Source: Bacteroidota bacterium (GTDB lineage Bacteria; Bacteroidota; Bacteroidia; Flavobacteriales; Flavobacteriaceae). Taken from it: a stretch of DNA of 64,000 nucleotides. A program made the position numbers and the translations under genes. Below, piece after piece: positions 1 through 8,954 of this stretch. Below the pieces are notes generated by a model. That model was given only the letters and a program-made list of their open reading frames with translations. It was not told where the DNA came from and ran no database searches. The DNA lies in assembly GCA_947447375.1 (NCBI GenBank), contig CANFJB010000012.1, positions 24,734 to 88,733 on the forward strand, given 5' to 3'. Within the stretch, counting starts at the first letter, position 1, and each line of letters opens with the position of its first letter.

Positions 1-12
1 TATAAAAAATTG

Positions 13-106
13 ATTAAATATAACGCCATCCCAGCATTTTTTGAATGTAATGTTATATTCTAATTTTAAAAAAAAATTAATTAAATATAGCACCATCCGA
101 GCATTT
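13..106. repeat. Imperfect 27-bp direct repeat beside tRNA-Gly
   Basis: Bases 13-39 and 80-106 match at 24 of 27 positions; both begin ATTAAATATA and share CCATCC and AGCATTT. The two copies are separated by 40 bases of AT-rich sequence and lie directly downstream of the leftward tRNA-Gly gene. No coding sequence is seen here. The copies may be remnants of a duplicated tRNA-flanking segment, but that is inference. Confidence 0.6.
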
Positions 107-116
107 ATGATGTTTG

Positions 117-189
117 AGCGAAAAACGGGGCTCGAACCCGCGACCTCGACCTTGGCAAGGTCGCGCTCTACCAACTGAGCTATTTTCGC
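117..189 (-). tRNA. tRNA-Gly (anticodon GCC)
   Basis: The minus strand folds into a full cloverleaf. The acceptor stem is GCGAAAA/TTTTCGC, the D arm GCTC/GAGC, and the anticodon stem CGACC/GGTCG holds the loop TTGCCAA, giving anticodon GCC. The T arm is GCGGG-TTCGAGC-CCCGT. The discriminator base is T, usual for bacterial tRNA-Gly; CCA is not encoded. Confidence 0.97.
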
Positions 190-281
190 ATTTCAATTTT
201 TACAAAGAGCTGCTTTACTTGTTCTGTATTACGCACCTAACTTTTAATTACAAAGTCGTTCGTTGAACTTGTTTGCGGAGG

Positions 282-311
282 CAAATTTAATACAATTATT
301 CAATTACACAA
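282..311 (-). promoter_or_regulatory. Putative promoter of tRNA-Gly
   Basis: On the minus strand a TTG (311-309) is followed after 19 bases by TAAATTTG (289-282). This matches the Bacteroidetes primary-sigma pattern TTG-N17-23-TAnnTTTG. Transcription would start near 276, about 87 bases before the tRNA. The rest of 190-381 is AT-rich and holds no visible gene; an imperfect hairpin around 308-346 (ACAAG...CTTGT with T/A runs) might end mutS transcription. Confidence 0.55.
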
Positions 312-381
312 GCCTTTTTTTTAAAAAAATAAAGCCCTTGTTTTAACCTTCTGATAACGTTACCTTTAAACTAAAAATATC

Positions 382-2988
382 TTATTTTTTAGTCAGCATT
401 CTTTTGATTTCATTGAGTTTCATCATCGCCTCAATAGGTGTCAACGTATTTATATCTAAGTTTAAGATCTCTTCTTTAATTTCTTCTAACAAAGGATCGT
501 CTAAATTAAAGAAACTCATTTGCATTTCTTCTTTTTCTGATTTTATTCCAGCTAAAGCATCGCCAGAATGGTCTTTTTCTAGTTTTTTAAGTAATTTTTG
601 CGCTTTTAAAATAACCGTTTGTGGCATTCCAGCCATTTTGGCCACATGTATTCCAAAACTATGAGCACTTCCTCCTTTTACTAATTTTCTGATAAAAAGT
701 ACGGTATCTTTTAATTCTTTAACAGAAACATTGAAATTTTGAATTCGAGGTAATAACTCGCTCATCTCATTCAATTCATGATAATGCGTTGCAAAAAGTG
801 TTTTTGGTTTCGATGGATGTTCGTGCAAAAATTCAGCGATAGCCCAAGCTATAGAAATTCCATCGTAGGTACTTGTTCCTCTTCCAATTTCATCTAACAA
901 AATCAAACTTCTATCAGATAAATTGTTTAATATCGAGGCTGTTTCATTCATTTCTACCATAAAAGTAGATTCTCCCATCGAGATATTATCGGAAGCCCCT
1001 ACTCTTGTAAAAATTTTGTCGATAATTCCCATTCTAACTTGGTCGGCAGGTACAAAACTTCCCATTTGAGCCAGCAATACTATCAATGCTGTTTGGCGTA
1101 AAATTGCGGATTTTCCCGACATATTCGGACCAGTAATCATAATTAATTGCTGGGTTTCTCGATCTAAATAAACATCGTTAGCAATGTAAGGAGTACCAAC
1201 TGGCAATTGTTTTTCAATTACAGGATGGCGACCGTTTTTTATATCCAATTCAAAGGTTTCATCTAATTCCGGGCAGACATATTTGTTTTCAATAGCCAAC
1301 TGAGCAAAAGAAGTCAAGCAATCCAACTGCGCCACTAAATTGGCGTTAAGCTGAACTTGTTTTATGTAAGTGGTAATCCAAGCAACCAATTGCTCAAATA
1401 ATTCCGATTCCAACTTATGGATTTTTTCTTCGGCACCTAAAATCTTAGATTCATATTCTTTTAATTCTTCCGTTATATAACGCTCTGCACTTACTAAGGT
1501 TTGTTTGCGAATCCAGTCAGCTGGAACTTTATCCTTATGAGTATTTCTAACTTCAATATAATATCCAAAAACGTTATTAAACGAAATTTTTAATGATGAA
1601 ATCCCGGTATTTTCCGATTCTCGTTTCTCAATTCCCTCTAAAAAATCTTTTCCTGAAGTAGAAATAGCACGTAACTCATCCAATTCAGTATTCACGCCTT
1701 TTGCAATAGCATTCCCTTTTGCAATAGCGACAGGCGCATCTTGATTTAAAGTTGTTTTTATCTTCTCACGAAGCAACTCACAATCGTGTAATTTATCCCC
1801 AATTACCTTAACCGCTTCTTGTGGACTTTCCAACGCTATTTTTTTTATTGGAATAATTGCGTCTAAAGATTCCTTTAAATAAACTACTTCGCGAGGGGAA
1901 ACTTTTCCTGTAGCTATTTTTGAAATCAAACGCTCCAAATCAGAAATTTGCTTGATTTGGTGTTGAATTTCTTTTAAAATACCTTGATTATCTTTTAGGT
2001 AAGAAACTACTTCGTGGCGACTTTTTATTCTATTGATGTCTTTTAATGGCAATGCCAACCAACGTTTCAACAACCTTCCTCCCATTGGCGAAAGCGTTCT
2101 ATCGATAACATCTAATAAAGTGACTGCATTTGGATTATAACTGTGATACAATTCTAAATTTCTAATTGTAAAACGATCCATCCAAACATAGGCGTCTTCC
2201 GCAATTCGCTGAATTGAAGAAATATGTTGTAATTTATTGTGTTGCGTTTCCGAAAGGTAATATAAAATAGCGCCAGATGCGATGATGCCATCCGGTAATT
2301 CTTCAATTCCAAATCCTTTTAAAGATACCGTTTGAAAATGATTGGTTAGGGTTTCAAATGCATAATCTTCCTTGTAAACCCAATCTTCTAAATAAAAATT
2401 ATGATATTCTTCTCCAAAGATTTCTTTAAAATCATTTTTATTGTTTTTAGGAATTAAGACTTCACTCGGATTGAAATTTTGCAATAATTTATCAATGTAA
2501 TCTTCAGTTCCCTGAGCTGTTAAAAATTCCCCTGTAGAAACATCTAAAAATGAAATTCCAATGGCTTTTTTACCAAAATAAATGGATGCCAAAAAATTAT
2601 TAGTTTTAGAATGTAAAACCTCATCATTCATGGAAACTCCAGGAGTAACCAATTCCGTAACGCCTCTTTTGACAATAGTTTTGGTCATTTTTGGGTCTTC
2701 CAATTGGTCACAAATAGCAACTCGAAGGCCTGCTTTTACCAATTTTGGCAAATACGTATTTATAGAATGGTGTGGAAAACCCGCCAAGGCAGTTTCTGTT
2801 TCTGATCCCGCACCTCTTTTTGTAAGTGTAATTCCAAGTATTTTTGACGCTCGAACGGCATCTTCTCCAAAAGTTTCATAAAAATCACCAACACGAAACA
2901 GCAAACAAGCATCAGGATATTTCCTTTTGATCTCGTTATATTGCTTCATTAACGGGGTTTCCTTAACTTCTTTTTCTTTAGCTGCCAA
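382..2988 (-). CDS. mutS: DNA mismatch repair protein MutS
   Basis: Cytoplasmic mismatch-recognition ATPase that starts methyl-independent mismatch repair with MutL. The 868-residue length is normal for the family. The mismatch-reading Phe-Tyr-Glu motif is at residues 36-38 (GDFYETF), the connector and lever/clamp regions follow, and the ATPase carries Walker A GPNMSGKS at about 620-627 and Walker [15 protein letters not shown]. The Walker A has Ser where many MutS proteins have Gly. The chosen start is a TTG codon; the next in-frame ATG is 13 codons later (2949), but the upstream residues fit the usual flavobacterial MutS N-terminus, so I keep TTG. The gene stands alone, divergent from the DUF1573 gene. 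Confidence 0.96.
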   Translation of the reverse strand: MAAKEKEVKETPLMKQYNEIKRKYPDACLLFRVGDFYETFGEDAVRASKILGITLTKRGAGSETETALAGFPHHSINTYLPKLVKAGLRVAICDQLEDPKMTKTIVKRGVTELVTPGVSMNDEVLHSKTNNFLASIYFGKKAIGISFLDVSTGEFLTAQGTEDYIDKLLQNFNPSEVLIPKNNKNDFKEIFGEEYHNFYLEDWVYKEDYAFETLTNHFQTVSLKGFGIEELPDGIIASGAILYYLSETQHNKLQHISSIQRIAEDAYVWMDRFTIRNLELYHSYNPNAVTLLDVIDRTLSPMGGRLLKRWLALPLKDINRIKSRHEVVSYLKDNQGILKEIQHQIKQISDLERLISKIATGKVSPREVVYLKESLDAIIPIKKIALESPQEAVKVIGDKLHDCELLREKIKTTLNQDAPVAIAKGNAIAKGVNTELDELRAISTSGKDFLEGIEKRESENTGISSLKISFNNVFGYYIEVRNTHKDKVPADWIRKQTLVSAERYITEELKEYESKILGAEEKIHKLESELFEQLVAWITTYIKQVQLNANLVAQLDCLTSFAQLAIENKYVCPELDETFELDIKNGRHPVIEKQLPVGTPYIANDVYLDRETQQLIMITGPNMSGKSAILRQTALIVLLAQMGSFVPADQVRMGIIDKIFTRVGASDNISMGESTFMVEMNETASILNNLSDRSLILLDEIGRGTSTYDGISIAWAIAEFLHEHPSKPKTLFATHYHELNEMSELLPRIQNFNVSVKELKDTVLFIRKLVKGGSAHSFGIHVAKMAGMPQTVILKAQKLLKKLEKDHSGDALAGIKSEKEEMQMSFFNLDDPLLEEIKEEILNLDINTLTPIEAMMKLNEIKRMLTKK

Positions 2989-3118
2989 CGTAAACTATTT
3001 AATAAATGGATATGATTTTTTCTAAAAGCGAATTTAATTATTTTTAAACTGAAATCAGGTGTTTCGAAAATTAATTTAAATTTAAGATAATTTTATAACT
3101 AGATTTAATTTTTTTATT

Positions 3119-3126
3119 TAGATTTG
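3119..3126 (+). promoter_or_regulatory. -7 promoter element TAGATTTG
   Basis: This is a perfect match to the Bacteroidetes TAnnTTTG element, 25 bases before the ATG of the DUF1573 gene. I see no clear TTG at the -33 position. The rest of 2989-3151 is AT-rich divergent intergenic sequence. Confidence 0.5.
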
Positions 3127-3151
3127 TTCTAATAATTTAATCAAAATTACA

Positions 3152-3619
3152 ATGAAAAAAATATTTTTATTAGCAATGCTAACAGTTTTAGGAGTTACAA
3201 CTTCTAACGCTCAAGAAACAAAAAAAGCTAAAGCTCCTGCAGATGTAAAAACAGCTGCTCCAAAATTAGAAGGTGCGGGAATGGTTTTCGAAACTGAAAC
3301 GATAGACTACGGAACAATTGAGCACAATGCTGAAGGTACACGTAAATTTGTTTTCACAAATAATGGTAACAAACCATTAATCATTTCAAACACACAAGGA
3401 TCTTGTGGATGTACTGTTCCAACAACTCCAAAAGACCCAATCGCTCCGGGAGCAAAAGGTGAAATTGGTGTTCATTATGCAACTGATAGAATTGGTGCAT
3501 TTACTAAAACGGTTACGGTTACTTCAAATGCTGAAGGTCAACCTACAAAAGTTTTAACAATTAAAGGAAATGTTTTGCCAGATCCAGCTCCTGCTACTCC
3601 GGTAGTACCAAAAAGCTAA
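3152..3619 (+). CDS. DUF1573 domain protein, exported
   Basis: A 155-residue protein with an N-terminal signal peptide (about 1-20, ending SNAQ), so periplasmic or outer-membrane associated. Residues about 40-140 form one DUF1573 domain, an immunoglobulin-like beta-sandwich of the ASH/MSP type common in Bacteroidetes. The hallmark is visible: a G-T-I-E-x-N segment, then FTNNGNKPLIIS and the conserved GSCGCTVP cysteine pair. The C-terminus is Pro/Ala-rich. No biochemical role is established for stand-alone members; structural or scaffolding binding is a guess. It has its own promoter element and is followed by a strong terminator, so it is probably monocistronic. Confidence 0.9.
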   Translation: MKKIFLLAMLTVLGVTTSNAQETKKAKAPADVKTAAPKLEGAGMVFETETIDYGTIEHNAEGTRKFVFTNNGNKPLIISNTQGSCGCTVPTTPKDPIAPGAKGEIGVHYATDRIGAFTKTVTVTSNAEGQPTKVLTIKGNVLPDPAPATPVVPKS

Positions 3620-3639
3620 ATATATTTTAAAATATAATA

Positions 3640-3669
3640 AAAGCTTCCTTTATCAGGGAGCTTTTTTTT
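3640..3669 (+). terminator. Rho-independent terminator after DUF1573 gene
   Basis: AAGCTTCC pairs with GGGAGCTT (one G-T wobble) around the loop TTTATCA, followed by an uninterrupted T run. Confidence 0.85.
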
Positions 3670-3686
3670 TGAACCTTGAATAAATT

Positions 3687-4214
3687 ATGCGCAAACTAGA
3701 AAACAGTGAATTAAATAGAATGTCGGTAGACGACTTTAAAGAAGCTTCCAAAACGCCTTTAATAATTGTTCTTGACGACATCCGCAGCTTGAATAACATT
3801 GGATCTGTATTTAGAACCTCAGATGCATTTTTGGTTGAAAAAATATTTCTTTGCGGGATTACAGCTACTCCGCCTAATAAAGAAATTCATAAAACTGCAC
3901 TAGGAGCTACTGAAACTGTAGCTTGGGAGCATTGTGAAAATGTACTTGAAGTAATTGAAAAATTAAAATCAGAAGGAATAAAAGTTTTTGCAATTGAACA
4001 GGTTGAAAGTGCAATATTCTTACAAGATTTTAAAATTGAAAAAGATCAAAAATATGCATTAGTTTTTGGAAATGAAGTTTTTGGTGTAGCTCAAAAAGCA
4101 GTAGAAATTTGCGATGGAACGATAGAAATTCCTCAATTAGGAACCAAACATTCTTTAAATATTGCTGTTAGTGCAGGAATTGTAATTTGGGATTTTTTCA
4201 AAAAAATGAGGTGA
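3687..4214 (+). CDS. SpoU/TrmH-family RNA 2'-O-methyltransferase
   Basis: A 175-residue SPOUT-fold protein likely to use S-adenosylmethionine to methylate a ribose 2'-OH in tRNA or rRNA. The three family motifs are present: LDDIRSLNNIGSVFRTSDAF (about 29-48, with the catalytic Arg of motif 1), ALVFGNEVFGV (about 128-138), and the knot segment GTKHSLNIAVSAGI (about 152-165). It has no extra N-terminal RNA-binding domain, so the substrate cannot be named. It lies just after the DUF1573 terminator and converges on the folK fusion gene, whose stop is 2 bases away. Confidence 0.92.
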   Translation: MRKLENSELNRMSVDDFKEASKTPLIIVLDDIRSLNNIGSVFRTSDAFLVEKIFLCGITATPPNKEIHKTALGATETVAWEHCENVLEVIEKLKSEGIKVFAIEQVESAIFLQDFKIEKDQKYALVFGNEVFGVAQKAVEICDGTIEIPQLGTKHSLNIAVSAGIVIWDFFKKMR

Positions 4215-4215
4215 T

Positions 4216-5352
4216 TTACTCCTCCATTTTATTTCTAATTTCATCCAAAATGTAAACATAATCACTTTGATTTTTTACAAAATCTCTGTCGGAAACATCA
4301 ATAACTAAAATATTTAAATTGGTTTGCGAATTGATGTAATCCAAATACCCTTTATTGATTTTATCCAAATAGTCGGCAGGAATTTCTTGCTCATAACTTC
4401 TTCCTCTTCGTTTAATATTTTGCAATAATCGATCTGTATTTTGATACAAATAAACATACAAATCGGGTTTCGGCATTTCTTTATAAATAATATCAAACAA
4501 TGTTTTATAAAGTCTGAATTCATCCTCTTGCAAAGTTACTTTTGCAAATATTAACGATTTAAAGATGTGATAATCGGCAACAATAAAGTCTTTGAATAAG
4601 TCAAATTGTGCTAAATCATCCGATAATTGTTGGTATCTATCTGCCAAAAAAGACATTTCTAGAGGAAAAGCATATCGGTTTTGATCTTTATAAAATTTAG
4701 GTAAAAACGGGTTATCGGCAAAGCGCTCAAATACCGTTTTTGCATTAAAATCTTGTGCAATTTTTTCCGCAAGGGTCGTTTTTCCAGCGCCAATATTCCC
4801 TTCAATCGCGATATAATTGTATTGTTGTAGATTGTATTTTTCTGTTGGCAACTCCAAATCAGAAATTACTTTACAACTGCTTTTGTCTTCACAAATAGCT
4901 ATCAATTCTTGAGTTGATTTTTGAAGAACCGGATGAATAAATTCTAATTGTAAGTCATTCATTGGTATTAATACAAACAATCGCTTTTGCATTTGCGGAT
5001 GCGGAACAACTAAATTCGCAGTATTTATTATGTTGTTTTCAAAACTGATAATGTCAATATCTATAGTTCTAGGTTGGTAAACATCTTGTGAATTTCTAAT
5101 TCTACCCAGTTTTTTTTCAATTTTTAAAAGTCCCAACAATAGCTTTTGAGCAGATTTATGAGTGTGAATTGCAATTGCGCAATTGTAAAATGAGTCACTT
5201 TCAAAACCCCAAGAAGGAGATTCATATAACTTTGAAACTGAAAACACCGTTCCCATTTCCAATTGTATCAATTGGATGCATTTTTGAATGTTTTCAAGAC
5301 GATTGCCTTGATTACTTCCTATAGATAAAATGGCTTGATTTTGGACCTTCAT
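4216..5352 (-). CDS. folK: Bifunctional HPPK (FolK) / deoxynucleoside kinase fusion
   Basis: A 378-residue two-domain enzyme. Residues 1-165 are 6-hydroxymethyl-7,8-dihydropterin pyrophosphokinase, the folate-pathway step that transfers pyrophosphate from ATP; the signature RTIDIDII is at 95-102. Residues about 178-378 are a deoxynucleoside kinase of the dNK/TK2-like fold, with P-loop GNIGAGKTT at 185-193, ERFADNPFL, and the arginine-rich lid RRGRSYEQE. That half phosphorylates a deoxynucleoside; flavobacterial relatives are reported to prefer deoxyadenosine, but the sequence alone does not decide specificity. The frame is continuous through a linker near 160-178, so this is a true fusion. 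It is divergent from the AsmA gene. Confidence 0.92.
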   Translation of the reverse strand: MKVQNQAILSIGSNQGNRLENIQKCIQLIQLEMGTVFSVSKLYESPSWGFESDSFYNCAIAIHTHKSAQKLLLGLLKIEKKLGRIRNSQDVYQPRTIDIDIISFENNIINTANLVVPHPQMQKRLFVLIPMNDLQLEFIHPVLQKSTQELIAICEDKSSCKVISDLELPTEKYNLQQYNYIAIEGNIGAGKTTLAEKIAQDFNAKTVFERFADNPFLPKFYKDQNRYAFPLEMSFLADRYQQLSDDLAQFDLFKDFIVADYHIFKSLIFAKVTLQEDEFRLYKTLFDIIYKEMPKPDLYVYLYQNTDRLLQNIKRRGRSYEQEIPADYLDKINKGYLDYINSQTNLNILVIDVSDRDFVKNQSDYVYILDEIRNKMEE

Positions 5353-5390
5353 ATTAACTGCAAATTAACAAAAGAAAATGAGAATAAAAC

Positions 5391-5398
5391 TATATTTG
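5391..5398 (+). promoter_or_regulatory. -7 promoter element TATATTTG
   Basis: A perfect TAnnTTTG match about 97 bases before the AsmA-family ATG. No clear -33 TTG is visible. If used, it gives a leader of about 90 bases. The rest of 5353-5494 shows nothing else. Confidence 0.4.
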
Positions 5399-5494
5399 CA
5401 ATGAGTGTTAATAAATTTATTTGTGGTTAAAACATAAACTCCATTTAACCTCGTTATATCATCAACTCGATTTTTATTATTATAAATAAACCCC

Positions 5495-8041
5495 ATGAAA
5501 AAGAAAATTCTAAAAATTACAGGAATAACTTTGCTATCAATAATCGCTTTACTGTTTGCAATTCCTTATTTTTTCAAAGATCAAATCAATGCAAAAATTT
5601 TGGAATCTATAAACAATAGCGTTGATGCAAAAGTAACTTTTGTAGATGCCGATTTGAGTTTGCTGAAGAGTTTTCCCCAAGCAAATGTTACAATTGAAAA
5701 ATTAAGTATTGTAAATAACGCTCCGTTTAAAGGAGACACACTGGTTTATTTAGGAGAATTAAACTTAAAAATGTCGGTCAAAGAATTATTTAAATCTAAG
5801 GAAGAGGCGATCAATATAGAAGCAATTTCTTCAAAAAACGGTTTAATAAATATCATTTTCAATAAAGATGGAATAGGAAACTTTGACATTGCCTTAAAAA
5901 ATAAAGAGGCAGATAAAAGCAAAAGCAAACCGATGTCATTAAAAATAAAGGAATATTCGATTGAGAATTATACCTTCCAATATTATGACGAAAGTTCAAA
6001 AATCAGAATGAAATTAGACAGTTTGTACCATTCCGGAAGTGGTGATTTTGCATCTTCAAAATTGGATTTAGTTACAAAATCAGCGGCGAATGTTAGTTTG
6101 GATATGGACAAAATCAATTACATGAAAAAAGTACCAGTTACCTTGGACGCAGTTTTAGGAATTGATTTAGACAAAAGTAAATACACCTTTAAGGAAAATA
6201 AAGCGCACATTAATAAGCTGCCTTTAGAATTTGATGGATTTATACAAATGGTGGCAAATGGTCAGAATTATGATTTGAAATTCAAAACACCAACTTCATC
6301 ATTTGAGAATTTCTTAGGTTTGGTTCCATCAGGATATTCTGGTAGTATTAAAGACGTGAAAACAACTGGTGAATTTACAGTTAATGGATTTGCAAAAGGA
6401 TTATTTTCAGATACGACAGTTCCAAAATTCAATATCGAAATAGCATCAAATAATGCTTCATTTCAGTATCCAAACTTACCAAAATCGGTGCGAAATATTG
6501 TAATTGATACTAAGATAATCAATGAAACCGGTGTATTAAATGATACTTATGTAAATTTAGATAAAATCTCATTCAAGATAGACCAAGATGTATTTGAAGC
6601 TAAAGCAACTATTAGAAACATCACAAAAAATGCTTTAGTTAATGCGTCATTAAAAGGAAAAATTAACTTGTCTAATTTATCAAAAGCATATCCGATTAAA
6701 ATGGACAAACCGCTTTCAGGGATTTTAAAAGCGGATGTGAAAACCAAATTTGACATGGAATCGGTAAATAAAAGTAATTATCAAAATATCGAAAATTCAG
6801 GAACAATCAGCTTGACTGGATTTAATTATTCTGATGAAAAAGGAAAGAAAATGGCAATTTCAAGCGCAATTGTTCAATTTAATCCGAGTCGAGTGAATCT
6901 TCAAGAATTTAAGGCAACTACTGGAAAAAGTGATATTAATTTGTCAGGTGTTTTAGATAATTTTTATGGGTTTCTGTTCAAAAAACAAGAGTTGAAAGGA
7001 AATTTCAATATGAGTTCTAATCAAATTGCAGTTTCGGATTTTCTTACTTCCGATGAAGAGAAAAAAGAAAATACTACGGGTTCAGCAATGAAAATTCCTA
7101 GTTTTTTGAATTGTACATTAACAGCTAAAGCCAATAAAGTACTTTATGATAACTTGACTTTAACGGCCGTTTCAGGAAAATTAATTATAAAAGATCAAAG
7201 TGTAACATTAGAAAATGGAAAAACTTCCCTATTTGGAGGCGCAATTTCATTTGACGGAAGTGTCTCAACCAAAGAGAAAACTCCTAATTTCAAAATGGAT
7301 TTAGGGATGAACCAAGTTGATATTCAGCAAACGTTTACACAATTGGAAATGATGAAAAAAATTGCTCCGATTGCTGGGGTAATCAATGGAAAATTAAATT
7401 CAAGTATCAATTTATCTGGTAATTTAGATTCTAAAAGCATGACACCAGATTTAAATACACTTTCTGGGAATTTAGCTGGAAAGTTAGCATCTACTTCGTT
7501 AAATCCTTCCAATTCAAATGTGTTGAAGAGTTTGGGCTCCAATTTGAAGTTTCTTGATTTACAGCAATTGAATTTAAACGATGTGAAAGCCAATTTAATT
7601 TTTAAGAATGGAAAAGTTGAAGTAAGCCCTTTTGATTTAAAATATCAAGATATAAAAGCGACTATTAATGGAACCCACGGCTTTGACCAGGCGATGAATT
7701 ACAATATCAAAATGGATGTTCCGGCAAAATATTTAGGAAACGAGGCAAATAAATTAATTGCGAAATTATCTACTTCCGATGCCAATAAAATTGAAAATAT
7801 ACCTGTAAATGCAATAATAACTGGAAGTTTCAAAAGTCCGAAAGTGACCACTGATATGAAAAGTGCAGTTACAAATTTGACGAACCAATTGGTGAAACAA
7901 CAAAAAGAAAAATTATTAAATCAAGGGAAAAATACTTTAAAAGAGCTGCTTAATGGATCTAAAAAAGACACAACAAGCAATCAAAAAGAAGATTTAAAAT
8001 CGAAAGCAGAAGGTTTGTTGAAAGGTTTATTCAGAAAGTAA
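5495..8041 (+). CDS. AsmA-family protein
   Basis: An 848-residue protein with one N-terminal membrane helix (about 8-26, KITGITLLSIIALLFAIPYFF), then a long beta-rich extracytoplasmic region and an AsmA-like C-terminal region. The segment INAKILESINNSVDAKVTF just after the helix is typical of AsmA/TamB-like proteins, now viewed as bridge-like lipid carriers between the inner and outer membranes. The C-terminus (about 790-848) is Lys-rich and probably helical. Which lipid it handles cannot be read from the sequence. It converges on the DUF2797 gene with stop codons directly adjacent. Confidence 0.87.
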   Translation: MKKKILKITGITLLSIIALLFAIPYFFKDQINAKILESINNSVDAKVTFVDADLSLLKSFPQANVTIEKLSIVNNAPFKGDTLVYLGELNLKMSVKELFKSKEEAINIEAISSKNGLINIIFNKDGIGNFDIALKNKEADKSKSKPMSLKIKEYSIENYTFQYYDESSKIRMKLDSLYHSGSGDFASSKLDLVTKSAANVSLDMDKINYMKKVPVTLDAVLGIDLDKSKYTFKENKAHINKLPLEFDGFIQMVANGQNYDLKFKTPTSSFENFLGLVPSGYSGSIKDVKTTGEFTVNGFAKGLFSDTTVPKFNIEIASNNASFQYPNLPKSVRNIVIDTKIINETGVLNDTYVNLDKISFKIDQDVFEAKATIRNITKNALVNASLKGKINLSNLSKAYPIKMDKPLSGILKADVKTKFDMESVNKSNYQNIENSGTISLTGFNYSDEKGKKMAISSAIVQFNPSRVNLQEFKATTGKSDINLSGVLDNFYGFLFKKQELKGNFNMSSNQIAVSDFLTSDEEKKENTTGSAMKIPSFLNCTLTAKANKVLYDNLTLTAVSGKLIIKDQSVTLENGKTSLFGGAISFDGSVSTKEKTPNFKMDLGMNQVDIQQTFTQLEMMKKIAPIAGVINGKLNSSINLSGNLDSKSMTPDLNTLSGNLAGKLASTSLNPSNSNVLKSLGSNLKFLDLQQLNLNDVKANLIFKNGKVEVSPFDLKYQDIKATINGTHGFDQAMNYNIKMDVPAKYLGNEANKLIAKLSTSDANKIENIPVNAIITGSFKSPKVTTDMKSAVTNLTNQLVKQQKEKLLNQGKNTLKELLNGSKKDTTSNQKEDLKSKAEGLLKGLFRK

Positions 8042-8836
8042 TTACACTTCAAGTCTAACGATATATCCTTCATTACTTCTAATGTTGAAAACTGTGCCGT
8101 CTTCAAAAATCAGATATTGACCTTTAATTCCGATTAATTTACCACTATAATTTGGAGTTTTATCCAAACTCAAACTGTTTATTTTTGAAGGATATTCCAG
8201 AACTGGGTAATTCATTTCATACAAATCGTTTTTCTCTAAATGGAAATATTCCTGAACTTCGTCTGGCAATAACGATTGTAGTTTTTCGCGTTCTTTAATT
8301 AAATCAGTGAAAACGATATCATTAGTTAACATTTTACGCCAATTGGTTTTATCAGCAAAATGGCTTTTTAGCGCTACCTCGGTAATTCCAGCAAGGTAAC
8401 GATTGGGAACTTCAACTATTGAAATGGCTTTTTCGGCACCTTGATCAATCCAACGAGTTGGGACTTGAGTTTTACGTGTAACCCCTACTTTCACTTCACT
8501 CGACAAAGCCAAATAAACAATATGAGGTTGCAATTGAACTTTTTCTTCATAAGCTAAATCACGGTCTTGAATTCCTAAATGAGCAGTACTTAATTCAGGT
8601 TTCATAATCCAATCGCCAACAGCTGGACTTGAGAAAAAACAATCATAACAAAAACCTTGACGAAAAATTTTCTTCTTTTTTCCACAATTCAAGCATTGGA
8701 AACCAACAAAATTGATCTCGATATTTTTATTCAATAATTGATTCACATTTAGAAAACTATCTTGAAAAATCAAAAAATATTGAATTGGAGTTTCAAACTG
8801 TGTTTGCATTTTATTAAGAACGCCTTCGTATGTCAT
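8042..8836 (-). CDS. DUF2797 domain protein with zinc ribbon
   Basis: A 264-residue cytoplasmic protein covered almost end to end by DUF2797. A four-cysteine zinc ribbon is visible at about 49-68 (CLNCGK...CYDC). The conserved core includes DRDLAYEEKVQLQPHIVYLALSS and the VGVTRKTQ...RWIDQGA segment, which resembles a GIY-YIG-like arrangement; that comparison is tentative. No function is established. The start at 8836 keeps MTYEGVLNKM; an internal ATG ten codons on is possible but less likely. A perfect minus-strand -7 element lies upstream at 8919-8926. Confidence 0.85.
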   Translation of the reverse strand: MTYEGVLNKMQTQFETPIQYFLIFQDSFLNVNQLLNKNIEINFVGFQCLNCGKKKKIFRQGFCYDCFFSSPAVGDWIMKPELSTAHLGIQDRDLAYEEKVQLQPHIVYLALSSEVKVGVTRKTQVPTRWIDQGAEKAISIVEVPNRYLAGITEVALKSHFADKTNWRKMLTNDIVFTDLIKEREKLQSLLPDEVQEYFHLEKNDLYEMNYPVLEYPSKINSLSLDKTPNYSGKLIGIKGQYLIFEDGTVFNIRSNEGYIVRLEV

Positions 8837-8882
8837 TATTGAAAAGTTTAAGGTATAAAGTATAAAGTTCCGTAAAATTTGC

Positions 8883-8890
8883 TATTTTTG
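8883..8890 (+). promoter_or_regulatory. -7 promoter element TATTTTTG before GH3 gene
   Basis: A perfect TAnnTTTG match giving a predicted start of transcription near 8897, about 58 bases before the ATG at 8955. The -33 region lacks a clear TTG. Confidence 0.45.
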
Positions 8891-8918
8891 GTAAAGTTAG
8901 CATTTGTTTGCCGTTTAA

Positions 8919-8926
8919 CAAATCTA
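8919..8926 (-). promoter_or_regulatory. -7 promoter element (TAGATTTG on minus strand) before DUF2797 gene
   Basis: CAAATCTA on the plus strand reads TAGATTTG on the minus strand. It overlaps the divergent promoter region of the GH3 gene and gives the DUF2797 gene a leader of about 75 bases. No -33 TTG is evident. Confidence 0.35.
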
Positions 8927-8954
8927 AAAGTTGAAAACTAAATCTAAAGTTGAA

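Noticed and set aside
2582..2881. Plus-strand open frames within mutS
   Set aside because: They are opposite-strand frames within a well-identified gene and show no domain or start signal.
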